Positions 8,909 through 17,469 of a stretch of DNA of 61,791 bases are shown here, one piece after another. The translations under genes and the position numbers were made by a program. The notes beneath the pieces are model-generated. The model did not search any database. It was given only the letters and a program-made list of their open reading frames with translations, and was not told the DNA's origin. Numbering within the stretch: position 1 is the stretch's first letter; each line of letters starts with the position of its first letter. The DNA is from Bdellovibrionaceae bacterium UBA2316. GTDB taxonomy: Bacteria; Bdellovibrionota; Bdellovibrionia; Bdellovibrionales; Bdellovibrionaceae. Location of the stretch: contig DDVI01000016.1 in NCBI GenBank assembly GCA_002345205.1, positions 57,333-119,123 on the forward strand. The letters run 5' to 3'.

Positions 8909-10723
8909 CTAGGACGCGATTTTGACTTTATCGGCCGCTTCGGCTTCGTAGTCAGAGTATGGAGTTACAACAATTTCGTATTCGCCATCGGCTTTTTTGA
9001 ATCCACGCACTTTATGTAATTTGAGTGGCTCTGAACGACCCTTAACTTCTGCGGATCCCGCATACTCGGTCAGGAATGAATCACCCACTTTTTCAAGAAC
9101 CGTATCGCTGACAAGTAAGTCTGATCCAAATGCCTTTGTTGACGATTCAATACGTGAACCTGTGTTTACTGTGTTACCAATGATTGTATATTCCATACGT
9201 TCGTCAGAACCGATCGTTCCAGAAATTGCGGATCCTGCATGAAGACCCATACCGATCTGGATCGGAGGCTCTTTACGGCCCATACGTTTTTCATTTAGAT
9301 CAGCCAAAGCTCGACGCATTTCAAGGCATGCTTTCACGGCATTGTTAGCATCTTTTTTTGTAGATTTAGGAACGCCCCAGACTGCCATGATCGCGTCACC
9401 GATAAACTTATCAACGATACCGCCATTCGCATTGATGATTTTCACCATGACAGCAAAGTATTCGTTCAACATACTAACGACTTCTTCTGGTTTACGTTTT
9501 TCAGAGAACGCAGTGAAGCCACGAATGTCACTAAAGAAAACGATAACTTCTTTCGTTTGTCCACCGATGCTGACGTCTTTTTTCATTAAGTCTTCCGTTA
9601 CGCTGGATCCGTGGAACTTGTTAAAAAGGTTTTTAACTTTATCACGTTCTTTTAAACCCTCGGTCATCGAATCAAAAGCAGTCGCTAGTTCTTTAACTTC
9701 GTCTTTGAAAAGAGATTTAACTTGTTTCGAGGCATTCACGTCGAAATTTCCCTTAGATACTAAATGAATTAAACCGGTAAGTGTTTCCAAAGGTGAGGTG
9801 AGTGTCATAGAGAAAACGAAAACCAAAAATAGGGCAACTGATAGGAAGTAGCCTACGATTTGAATGATATTATTTTTTAGTTCCTTAGTTACAACTAAGA
9901 TCTGTTCTTCTTCTACTTGCGAGAAAACGATCGGACCGAACGTAGTCTTTGCATACGCCGCGTACATTGCTTTCTGATTTCCATTTTGAGGAAGGTATTT
10001 CATCCCTGAAGCCATTTGGCTTTGGATGGCTAGCCTAACAATTTCATTGCCCGAAAAGTTTTGCTTCTTTGTCGCCAATGTTTCATCGCGGTGGCCCATT
10101 ACGATTCCATTTTTATCCGTCATGAAGAATAAATTTAAACCGTTGTCGGACATAGTTTTTTGAACTAATGATAAATCGATATCGGCCACTACGTAGTGAG
10201 TAATCGTTTTATTAATTTTAATCAGTGGTAGAGCAATTGTAATAATAGGGTCCCAACGCTCGATAGAACTATTTAGAATTACGAAATTTCCTTCTTTGAT
10301 TTCGCTGCGATCAAGGGGTGACCGCTTTCTATATTCGGCAATTCGAGTATCAAATGGTTTCTTGTAGCTACTACCAATTAAAATTTCTCCAGAGCTTTCG
10401 TATTTGAAAACTTCGATGCCGACAAGGGCACTATCTAAACTGAAGTTAGATTCGAATTCTTTCTGATAGTTCAGATCTGATGCGTTTGCTTCTTTCCAGC
10501 TTTGAAGTAAACGACCATTGAGTGCCACTTTATCTTTTAGATTATTAAATAGCTGATTTAACTCACGCGCTTTACTCATAGCGAGTGCTAAATTGTTATC
10601 TTGCTGAAACTCTACAAGTTTACCACTTGTCAGTTTCGATGTTTCCATACTGACAGGAATTGTGACACCGATGAGGAGGATTACTGTGATAACGATAAGT
10701 TTAATTGAAATGGGTATTCTCAT
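8909..10723 (-). CDS. Membrane sensor with class III adenylate/guanylate cyclase domain
   Basis: A transmembrane helix at residues 7-25 is followed by a periplasmic Cache-like sensor of about 250 residues. A second helix (IVGYFLSVALFLVFVFSMTL) and a HAMP linker (LTSPLETLTGLIHLVSKGNFDV) come next, then a class III nucleotide cyclase domain. Metal-binding aspartates are present in FFSDIRGFTAFSE near residue 398 and in VDKFIGDAIMAVWG near 440. The transition-state pair is in NTVNTGSRIES. The Thr in EYTIIGNTVN suggests the IIIb type, which usually makes cAMP. It is the last gene of a three-gene minus-strand cluster, ten bases after the beta-barrel gene, so its ligand may relate to envelope state. 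cAMP is the likely product; GMP cyclisation is not excluded. Confidence 0.88.
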   Translation of the reverse strand: MRIPISIKLIVITVILLIGVTIPVSMETSKLTSGKLVEFQQDNNLALAMSKARELNQLFNNLKDKVALNGRLLQSWKEANASDLNYQKEFESNFSLDSALVGIEVFKYESSGEILIGSSYKKPFDTRIAEYRKRSPLDRSEIKEGNFVILNSSIERWDPIITIALPLIKINKTITHYVVADIDLSLVQKTMSDNGLNLFFMTDKNGIVMGHRDETLATKKQNFSGNEIVRLAIQSQMASGMKYLPQNGNQKAMYAAYAKTTFGPIVFSQVEEEQILVVTKELKNNIIQIVGYFLSVALFLVFVFSMTLTSPLETLTGLIHLVSKGNFDVNASKQVKSLFKDEVKELATAFDSMTEGLKERDKVKNLFNKFHGSSVTEDLMKKDVSIGGQTKEVIVFFSDIRGFTAFSEKRKPEEVVSMLNEYFAVMVKIINANGGIVDKFIGDAIMAVWGVPKSTKKDANNAVKACLEMRRALADLNEKRMGRKEPPIQIGMGLHAGSAISGTIGSDERMEYTIIGNTVNTGSRIESSTKAFGSDLLVSDTVLEKVGDSFLTEYAGSAEVKGRSEPLKLHKVRGFKKADGEYEIVVTPYSDYEAEAADKVKIAS

Positions 10724-10732
10724 AATAATCCT

Positions 10733-12415
10733 TTAAAATTGATACTCCGCAAATAAACTAAAGTAGAATCCGTTAACACTGGTGTCGACATTTACATTAC
10801 TGCTGTATTCAGCATTAGCTGAGGGCAGATTGAATGCATTTGTTGTGCTTTCGTCTTTGTATTTTACTTGATCTTTTCTGTACGTCAGTCCTAGTAGACC
10901 CGTGAATTTTTGGCTGATCTTATAACTGCCTAAAATTCCATATTCATCAGATAGGGTAGGGACAAACCCAGTCCCATTGTTTGGTAGCTTTACGGCCGAC
11001 ATCGAATAATACCAATTAGTATTTATTTGCAGACCCAGTTTCGGCGTCATTGAAAACCAATATTCCAAACCAAAATGGGGGCCAAGCATCGAAATATTTT
11101 GATTGCTTGTTCCTTTGAAGCCGTTCAGAGACCGATTATTCGCATTGAAATACGAAGAGATTTCATTTATATCCGCCAGTGTTTGCGGAATTTCCTTATA
11201 GAAAATACCTGAACGTATGCGAAACTCGTCTGTTTCGCGAATTGTTTTACGATAAATGCTATTTAGATAAAGTGAATTATATATAAACGCGCCTTTTTCT
11301 GAGTCGCCTTTTAGGAACCCACTAATATCCAGCGTACCCGAAAAACCCCAAGGATTGCCTTCTTTGAACCAACCCGTTCCGATACGTCCGGTTCCTCCTA
11401 GAATGCTGTATTTAGGATTTAATCCTTTGTATGATGACGAGTAGTTAATCATAGACACAAACCAACTCGCAATTCCGTACCAACCGTTGATGCGATCAAT
11501 GGATTTACGCAGTACATAAGTGTATTCGGCGCTCGGGGAACGATCCCCATTTTTTACTTTAAATGCTAGAACTGATTTATCAGAAGTTGGTCGTAGTTTG
11601 CCTGTGCTCTGAACAATTACGCGATAGTTGCCGCCTGGCCATTTAGGATCGATAACTATTTTGTTACCGACGAATTGACTATCTTGAACGACTTTCTGCC
11701 ATTTTTTACTAGCGGGTTGATATTTTTGAAGTTCAATGGAGTATGTTTGAGCTAAAGGATCTTGATTCCAAGATACATCACGAACAAACTGATTTTCAGG
11801 TGTCACGATTACGGGCTTATCAAGTTTCTTGCCAATGACCGTAATTTCACCTGTTGTTTCCACTTCACTATTTAAATTTCCGCTATCTAGTGCGGTTATA
11901 GACCAGATATATTTTTTTCCAACAGGCAGAGTAACTACGATTTTAAAATCGCTAATCACTTGCTCCAAAATTTCTGTATTTGAGTCAGCGTCTTTGATCT
12001 TTAAAGAATACTTGTCCGCGCCCAGAACTTCTTTCCATTCAAAGTTAACTTCATCCGTTTCTGCACTTTGGGATCTCATTTCTAAATTAACTTTTACCGG
12101 TTTAGTTACTTCGACTTTATCGAGTAGAACGGGGAAGGCCACTTCCTCACTCCAAACACCAGGGACATTTCTGTGATCGAGTGAGCGTAGTTTCATTTTA
12201 TAGATTCCCGGAGGAATGGGACCCGTGTAGCTATTAGTTTCTGTAAAGAAATCGGTAACGACTTCGGAATTGTTTTTTTGATTTGTAAATTGCACTTGGT
12301 ATCGCTTAGCACCTGCAACAGGATCCCATTCAAAAGAAATAACCTTTTTGTAGGCTTCTTTTGCCATCGCTATCGATCCTATTAAAAAGAAAGCAACCAA
12401 CACGTTTCTTATCAT
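10733..12415 (-). CDS. Exported fibronectin-like protein with C-terminal outer-membrane barrel
   Basis: A signal peptide (MIRNVLVAFFLIGSIAMA) is followed by about three fibronectin type III-like repeats, recognisable from repeated segments such as FEWDPVAGAKRYQVQF, FEWKEVLGADKYSLKI and VSWNQDPLAQTYSIEL in residues 25-270. From about residue 300 the sequence becomes alternating aromatic/polar strands and ends in FYFSLFAEYQF. A terminal Phe after such strands is typical of an outer-membrane beta-barrel sorting signal. The start codon overlaps the FecR-protein stop by four bases (ATGA), and the cyclase gene follows ten bases after. It may anchor a surface or periplasmic sensory complex in the outer membrane. 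Function not known. Confidence 0.72.
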   Translation of the reverse strand: MIRNVLVAFFLIGSIAMAKEAYKKVISFEWDPVAGAKRYQVQFTNQKNNSEVVTDFFTETNSYTGPIPPGIYKMKLRSLDHRNVPGVWSEEVAFPVLLDKVEVTKPVKVNLEMRSQSAETDEVNFEWKEVLGADKYSLKIKDADSNTEILEQVISDFKIVVTLPVGKKYIWSITALDSGNLNSEVETTGEITVIGKKLDKPVIVTPENQFVRDVSWNQDPLAQTYSIELQKYQPASKKWQKVVQDSQFVGNKIVIDPKWPGGNYRVIVQSTGKLRPTSDKSVLAFKVKNGDRSPSAEYTYVLRKSIDRINGWYGIASWFVSMINYSSSYKGLNPKYSILGGTGRIGTGWFKEGNPWGFSGTLDISGFLKGDSEKGAFIYNSLYLNSIYRKTIRETDEFRIRSGIFYKEIPQTLADINEISSYFNANNRSLNGFKGTSNQNISMLGPHFGLEYWFSMTPKLGLQINTNWYYSMSAVKLPNNGTGFVPTLSDEYGILGSYKISQKFTGLLGLTYRKDQVKYKDESTTNAFNLPSANAEYSSNVNVDTSVNGFYFSLFAEYQF

Positions 12416-14301
12416 TGACCACTCTGCTTAATATTTAAATTTTTAAGTTTCGGAGCGGACATTGTTGTAAAGTTAGGAACTTCAAACTCAAAGGCTTCAC
12501 TTGATGGGCCACGACGATTATGTTGGTCAATCGGAGTAACTTTGACTTGATATGAACCGGGGTTTAGTCCAGACATCGAACCTGAGTATTGGAAAATATT
12601 CTGTCTAGAAATTACTTTTTCTAGTTTATTAGTCACCGGGCTATAGATTTCAACCTCGTAAGATCTCACAATAGATTGGAAGTCCCATTGTAGATTTACG
12701 ATACCATTTTCGAAATAGTACTTATTCGTATTTTGATTACGCTTAATATTTTGGCTGTTAATAACTGGCGCTTTTGGTAACGGCATTTCGAGAAGTTCAA
12801 TGTTTTTAGGGGCAGTTTTGCCCATGCTCACGCCATTCTTATCGAATGGTTCGATAGTTACTTTGTATTGACCAGCTTGCATTTGATCGTTCACGAATTT
12901 AAGTTCGGTTTGTTCTCGAGTCAGAATGTTTTTTGCTTCTGAATTGAAAATTTCTAGCTTCCATTTAGCGATGTCTTCTTTCCGAGTTAAAGCATCCCAG
13001 CTGACTGTCATCATTGGCTTTTCTAGATAGTATTGTTTTTCTTGTGTGTTGCTCCAAGTAAGAGACGGTGGGGGTTTGGGTGGTTCCTTTTTCACTACAC
13101 GGAATTTCTGAATTTTAGTGTAGATGGGACGTTCCATATCTTCGTATTTAGTAGCCACGCGCCAGTAGTATTCTCCCTCACTATTGATAGTCAGCGGGAA
13201 CTCTTGGGCATTGGTTACATTACGACTATTTACGATAAAGTTGTCCGCCATTGTCGGCGATTTCGAAACTTGTAGAACTAAACTCTTGTACGCGGCCGGA
13301 TTCTGCCATTTTAGTTGGATATTTAAAGGTACGTTATCGTATACCATAATGTCATCGTTTTTAGGAGCTAATACTAAAACCGAAAAACGACTTTGAACAT
13401 TTAGTTTATTAATTGCAGATTCGTAAGTAACTTGCTTTGAGCTTGGATTTCTAGAAACCAATTTCCAAACGTAACTTCCTTGAGGCAAGATTGTATTTAC
13501 ATTTTCTTTTCCAGGCGGAACGATTTCTTTTTCTTTAAAGGTATCATTGTTTTCCCCAATCATTAGAACAGTTTCGTCCTTTTTGGGTGCATCCATCCAA
13601 CGGAAAGAAACGGTCGAATCAGTTTCTGGGTCGATATAATAAATATAAGCTGTTTTATCCAATCCTTTTTTTAGATTCGGAGAAATAATTCGGATTTGAT
13701 TTTGTACTTGAGTGCCGTTTTTCCCTAAGCTTGCCGATTGTCCTGAAATAAGGTCTTTAATATTCCCTTGTTCGTCGCGAATTTGCGATTTACCTTCGAT
13801 GACATTAACTTTTAGATCACCTTTAGAATTCTTATCCTTAGAGATTTGGGCCTTTGCGCCACTTAAATCGAGCTTTTTATTGTCAGCTAGTAATACGATA
13901 TTTTTAGCTGCACTGTCTGGCGCCGCTTTCGCATCGACGAATACGCTACCTTCTTTAAGATCAAGGGAAATTTCGTCTTTGGATTTTTGGATTACGAAAG
14001 TTGAGTTTGGATCGACTTTGATGGAACGGCTATCTGTAAACTGGATCTCGATTTCACTTCGGTCAGATGTGCGAATAGTATCGCCATCCAGTAACCAGTC
14101 TCCGGTTTCAATTGGTAGCCATTGTAAACTTGATGCAAACTTTTTACGAGAATCTTCGGATGTTGAAATTACCTGTGCCAGTTTCTCGGAACCCGTGTTT
14201 GTCTTAGTTTGTACGAGTGAACGTGACCATAAGAAAGTGGCTAAGAAGCAACTTCCTGATAGAAAAAACGCCCAAAATAATCTTCGTAACTGAGACTTCA
14301 T
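12412..14301 (-). CDS. FecR-domain protein with fibronectin-like repeats
   Basis: The 629-residue product has one N-terminal membrane segment (LFWAFFLSGSCFLATFLW). A FecR domain follows at about residues 60-190: WLPIETGDWLLDGDTIRTSDRSEIEIQFTDSRSI and IKVDPNSTFVIQKS are typical. Three or four fibronectin-like repeats follow, with WRMDAPKKDETVL, LKWQNPAAYKSLVLQVS, VSWDALTRKE and LQWDFQSIVRSYEVEI as repeat cores. FecR proteins usually sense periplasmic cues and signal across the inner membrane. No ECF sigma gene lies beside it here; instead it is joined by a four-base overlap to the barrel protein and then to a cyclase. That suggests cAMP rather than a sigma factor as output. Confidence 0.82.
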   Translation of the reverse strand: MKSQLRRLFWAFFLSGSCFLATFLWSRSLVQTKTNTGSEKLAQVISTSEDSRKKFASSLQWLPIETGDWLLDGDTIRTSDRSEIEIQFTDSRSIKVDPNSTFVIQKSKDEISLDLKEGSVFVDAKAAPDSAAKNIVLLADNKKLDLSGAKAQISKDKNSKGDLKVNVIEGKSQIRDEQGNIKDLISGQSASLGKNGTQVQNQIRIISPNLKKGLDKTAYIYYIDPETDSTVSFRWMDAPKKDETVLMIGENNDTFKEKEIVPPGKENVNTILPQGSYVWKLVSRNPSSKQVTYESAINKLNVQSRFSVLVLAPKNDDIMVYDNVPLNIQLKWQNPAAYKSLVLQVSKSPTMADNFIVNSRNVTNAQEFPLTINSEGEYYWRVATKYEDMERPIYTKIQKFRVVKKEPPKPPPSLTWSNTQEKQYYLEKPMMTVSWDALTRKEDIAKWKLEIFNSEAKNILTREQTELKFVNDQMQAGQYKVTIEPFDKNGVSMGKTAPKNIELLEMPLPKAPVINSQNIKRNQNTNKYYFENGIVNLQWDFQSIVRSYEVEIYSPVTNKLEKVISRQNIFQYSGSMSGLNPGSYQVKVTPIDQHNRRGPSSEAFEFEVPNFTTMSAPKLKNLNIKQSGQ

Positions 14302-14460
14302 TGTTTAAGTTCCTGAAATATTAAAATTTTCTCTAAAAACATCTCGGCTAAATTAGCGGAAACATTTAGATCCAGCCCAGTGAGTCTGGGAGTAAGTCTA
14401 GTAATTTGGACTCTATTTTTTAATTTTACAGACCAAGGTTAAGCAGGTACTCTGCAAAAC

Positions 14461-14937
14461 ATGTCAAAGAAAAATTACATTACCCCCGAAGGCGCAGAAA
14501 AACTGAAAGCCGAATACAACGAGTTATTTCACTGCGAGCGTCCAAAATTGGTGGAAACCGTTGCCTGGGCTGCGAGTAATGGTGATCGCTCGGAAAACGC
14601 AGATTATCAGTACGGTAAAAAACGATTGCGTGAAATTGATCGTCGTTTGAAATTCCTAATGGATAGGTTGGATGCTGCGGAAGTAGTGCCTGTTGCTGAT
14701 ATAAAATCCGATCGCATTGTTTTTGGTGCCACGGTTACATATTCAAATGAAGATGGGGAAACTCTAACGTATCAAATCGTCGGTGAGGATGAGTTTGATA
14801 TAGAGAAAAATAAGATTTCATGGAAATCGCCTCTGGCGGGGGCTTTGCTCGGCAAAAAAATTGGGGATGAAGTTCGTCTTGCTAAACCCAACGGCGAAGA
14901 AGAGTTTCTTGAAATTCTAAAGATAGTTTACAAATAG
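14461..14937 (+). CDS. greB: Transcript cleavage/elongation factor, GreB type
   Basis: The 158-residue product has the GreA/GreB plan. An N-terminal coiled coil contains the acidic tip (WAASNGDRSENADYQYGKKRL); the DxxE-like residues here rescue backtracked RNA polymerase. The C-terminal FKBP-like domain contains GATVTYSNEDGETLTYQIVGEDE and ISWKSPLAGALLGKKIGDEV. The ENADYQYGKKRLREIDRR segment favours GreB over GreA. The gene is divergent from the FecR gene and converges on the GspF-like gene with one base between their ends, so it is probably monocistronic. No obvious Shine-Dalgarno immediately precedes the ATG. Confidence 0.93.
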   Translation: MSKKNYITPEGAEKLKAEYNELFHCERPKLVETVAWAASNGDRSENADYQYGKKRLREIDRRLKFLMDRLDAAEVVPVADIKSDRIVFGATVTYSNEDGETLTYQIVGEDEFDIEKNKISWKSPLAGALLGKKIGDEVRLAKPNGEEEFLEILKIVYK

Positions 14938-14938
14938 A

Positions 14939-15916
14939 TTACGGCGCAATTTTTAATGCCTGATCTAAATAGCCTGTATAGAAATTAACGATTCCATACG
15001 CAATTTGCCCAATGACTAGCCAGTATAAAACTACGGGAAAGAACCGCACCCAAGTTTGGATCGTGGCTTCGTTTTCACGTTTTATTCCGTCGGCATAGCG
15101 TTTTAAAAATTCCGGTAGTTTTCCACTTTGGGAACCTAATGAAATAGCAGTCACAAGATCCATTGGTAAAACTTTTTCCTGTTGAAAGGCTTGATTTACA
15201 TCTGCGCCATTTTGAATTTTAGGCACGATTTTCTCTATTGCTTTCTGGATTTGTAAATCCGCTGAACATTGTCCCGATTGTTTAAGGGCTTCAAAAAAAT
15301 CGATACCAGAATCCAGCATAAACGCTAACGTTGATGCGAATTTCTCGTATGCGATTTTTGCGTTTAGTTTTTTGAAGAAAGGAATCGAGTCCATGATTTG
15401 ATGAAGGGTTCTTGCTTTCAATAGATCAAAATAGGATTGAATCCAATAATTATAGATTAAGTAACAAACGACCGTGACTAAAATCAAAATACCTAAACTG
15501 TTTCGTAGGTAATGAGCCAGAGTGACTTTTCCCGCGAATAAATTTGTGACTCCGGGAAACATCAAGGCGACGGCAAATGTAAAATATGGCTTTACCAGGC
15601 TCATTCGAATTTTTTTAATGTACTCGTGAGTTTCTAAATGTTTCTGCGATAGGTTTTTGAAAACCTCCACAATACGTCCAGAATCTTCCGCAGCTTTAAC
15701 AAGTGGTAAATCAAAAATCGGAACACATTGGCCGGCCCGAAAGCTGGTGTAGAGCGAACGACCTTTACGCAAACTTTGACTCACTATTTGCATGATACGT
15801 CTATTGTGCCCAGACGACCTTTGTTCAAGAGACTCGGCTGTTGTTGCGACGTCGATTCCAGCGCTGTATAGCTCATAAAAATTTTTATAAAACTGGCTGA
15901 GTTCGACGAATGACAT
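14939..15916 (-). CDS. Stand-alone type II secretion/type IV pilus inner-membrane protein, GspF/PilC family
   Basis: The 325-residue product carries two T2SF-like units. The first is FYKNFYELYSAGIDVATTAESLEQRS through LVKAAEDSGRIVEVFKNLS. The second is YEKFASTLAFMLDSGIDFFEALKQS through AISLGSQSGKLPEFLKRYADG. Three hydrophobic segments occur, two central and one near the C-terminus (VVLYWLVIGQIAYGIVNF). It lacks the extra N-terminal portion of about 60-80 residues seen in full GspF. No secretion ATPase, secretin or pilin gene is nearby. The start overlaps the upstream glycosyltransferase stop by one base (TAATG), so it belongs to that operon. Family assignment is good; which machine it serves is unknown. 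Confidence 0.8.
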   Translation of the reverse strand: MSFVELSQFYKNFYELYSAGIDVATTAESLEQRSSGHNRRIMQIVSQSLRKGRSLYTSFRAGQCVPIFDLPLVKAAEDSGRIVEVFKNLSQKHLETHEYIKKIRMSLVKPYFTFAVALMFPGVTNLFAGKVTLAHYLRNSLGILILVTVVCYLIYNYWIQSYFDLLKARTLHQIMDSIPFFKKLNAKIAYEKFASTLAFMLDSGIDFFEALKQSGQCSADLQIQKAIEKIVPKIQNGADVNQAFQQEKVLPMDLVTAISLGSQSGKLPEFLKRYADGIKRENEATIQTWVRFFPVVLYWLVIGQIAYGIVNFYTGYLDQALKIAP

Positions 15917-17430
15917 TAATATTTTACGCCTTTAAAGTTTTGGCAGAACCAAAAGTAAAATGTTCTAGAGTGTTCATCTAAGCGGTAGTACTTGTATTCC
16001 GTTTTTTCGCACGTATCGAAATTTGCGTACTCCATTGGATCATCGGGATATTTTTCTGTCGTAAGGATTAGGCTATCCATTCCAACCAGCGCTTCTAAAG
16101 TATTTCGCTTTTTCTGCATGACTGTGTAGTGGCTAACGAATTTATTCAACATCACGATGCTAGAGTCTTTTGTCCCCCAGATGGTTTGAGCTGTGGTTTC
16201 ATAGCGAATAGCCGCTAGAAATGGCTTTTTTCCCGTTTCCGAATGAATCTGCCGCTGCCGTTCTAACAATTTGCTGCCAGCGTCTTCCCAGCCAAAAAAT
16301 TCATTTGATAAGTCATTACGAGTATCCCAAGGTGCCGAGCTAATAGCGCGGTGAACTTTGGGCATAAAGGGATAAATAAATGGTGCATAGATGATCGTAT
16401 TGAGTAGAACAAAAATAATTAAAATACTAGTCAGCCATTTACGACTTTGCGGTCGCACTAACTGGTGACCAAATAAATCGAGTCCATTATAATACAAATA
16501 GGCCGCCGTCATAGTCATAAACAAAGTCGCTGGGCCTGACCAATGCGGTTTGTACTCAGCAAAGAACGGTTGGATATAGAAAACAACAAGCGAAGGAATA
16601 AATAGGCAGAATAAAAATCTAAATCGTAAATCTTGAAATTTCTTAATTGAAAAAGGGATTGCTCCTAATACGAGTAAGTAAATCGGAGGGGTATAAAACA
16701 GAAACTGTGTTCCGAACCATTGCAACCAACGCTCGATAGAAAAACCGCCACCCGTATGGCGACCTTGAAACTGATATTTAAATCCAGGCCAGTCATATTC
16801 GATATTCCATAAGAAAATTGGCATACAAATTATCGTAGCGATTACAACACCGATCCAGGGCCAAGGGGAAAGTAGCATTCGACGGTAGTTTGGCGTCGAC
16901 AACAAAAATACTCCAAACCCAAAGGCAAGCATGGCCATTACGAATTTTGAATTCAAACCAAGACCCATCGTCACGCCCAAAATTAGCCAAACCGTTTTTA
17001 CGGACCAACGCTTGTTATCGGGACGAATACTTTGCCAGAACACCCAGGCTGAAGAAATCCAAAAGAAAAAGAAAACCGGTTCCGGCGCGTTAACATACCC
17101 GCCAAATCCCCAAAAGGGAGTCCACAGTAAAAGCTGAGTTACAAAAAACGCAATTTTACGATCGAAAATGTCTTCGGCCAATTTCCAGGTGAAGACAATC
17201 GTCAGCGTATAAAAAATAAATGAAGTTAAACGGATACCGATAATAGTGTCGCCAAATAAACTAGTGGCAAGATAATTTAGCCATGCAATCATTCCAGGAT
17301 GATCATAGTATGACAACATCAAATCCTTGGTCCATGACCAGTGATAAGCTTCGTCATCAATTAAATTTACATTTAGCGCAAAAAATAAACGGAACAAAAA
17401 TGTCAGGGCAAAAATCAATACATAAGGCAT
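15916..17430 (-). CDS. Polytopic glycosyltransferase, ArnT/PMT (GT39) type
   Basis: This integral membrane protein of about 504 residues has roughly ten to twelve hydrophobic helices. The first periplasmic loop contains LIDDEAYHWSWTKDLMLSYYDHPGMIAWL, matching the acidic DEAYYW and HPP-like signature of GT-C enzymes that take sugars from polyprenyl-phosphate donors. A soluble C-terminal domain starts at about residue 380. The likely role is transfer of a sugar to lipid A, another envelope lipid or a protein. I prefer ATG 17428-17430, with GGTAGG upstream, over TTG at 17464-17466. It lies between the 967-residue exported protein and the GspF-like gene. Confidence 0.8.
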   Translation of the reverse strand: MPYVLIFALTFLFRLFFALNVNLIDDEAYHWSWTKDLMLSYYDHPGMIAWLNYLATSLFGDTIIGIRLTSFIFYTLTIVFTWKLAEDIFDRKIAFFVTQLLLWTPFWGFGGYVNAPEPVFFFFWISSAWVFWQSIRPDNKRWSVKTVWLILGVTMGLGLNSKFVMAMLAFGFGVFLLSTPNYRRMLLSPWPWIGVVIATIICMPIFLWNIEYDWPGFKYQFQGRHTGGGFSIERWLQWFGTQFLFYTPPIYLLVLGAIPFSIKKFQDLRFRFLFCLFIPSLVVFYIQPFFAEYKPHWSGPATLFMTMTAAYLYYNGLDLFGHQLVRPQSRKWLTSILIIFVLLNTIIYAPFIYPFMPKVHRAISSAPWDTRNDLSNEFFGWEDAGSKLLERQRQIHSETGKKPFLAAIRYETTAQTIWGTKDSSIVMLNKFVSHYTVMQKKRNTLEALVGMDSLILTTEKYPDDPMEYANFDTCEKTEYKYYRLDEHSRTFYFWFCQNFKGVKY

Positions 17431-17469
17431 AGACTCGAGCCTACCCCTTCTTTTTAGATGGGGCAAGGA

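Noticed and set aside
14376..14390. Small CCCAG/CTGGG hairpin before greB
   Set aside because: Only five base pairs and no T-run; not distinguishable from chance.
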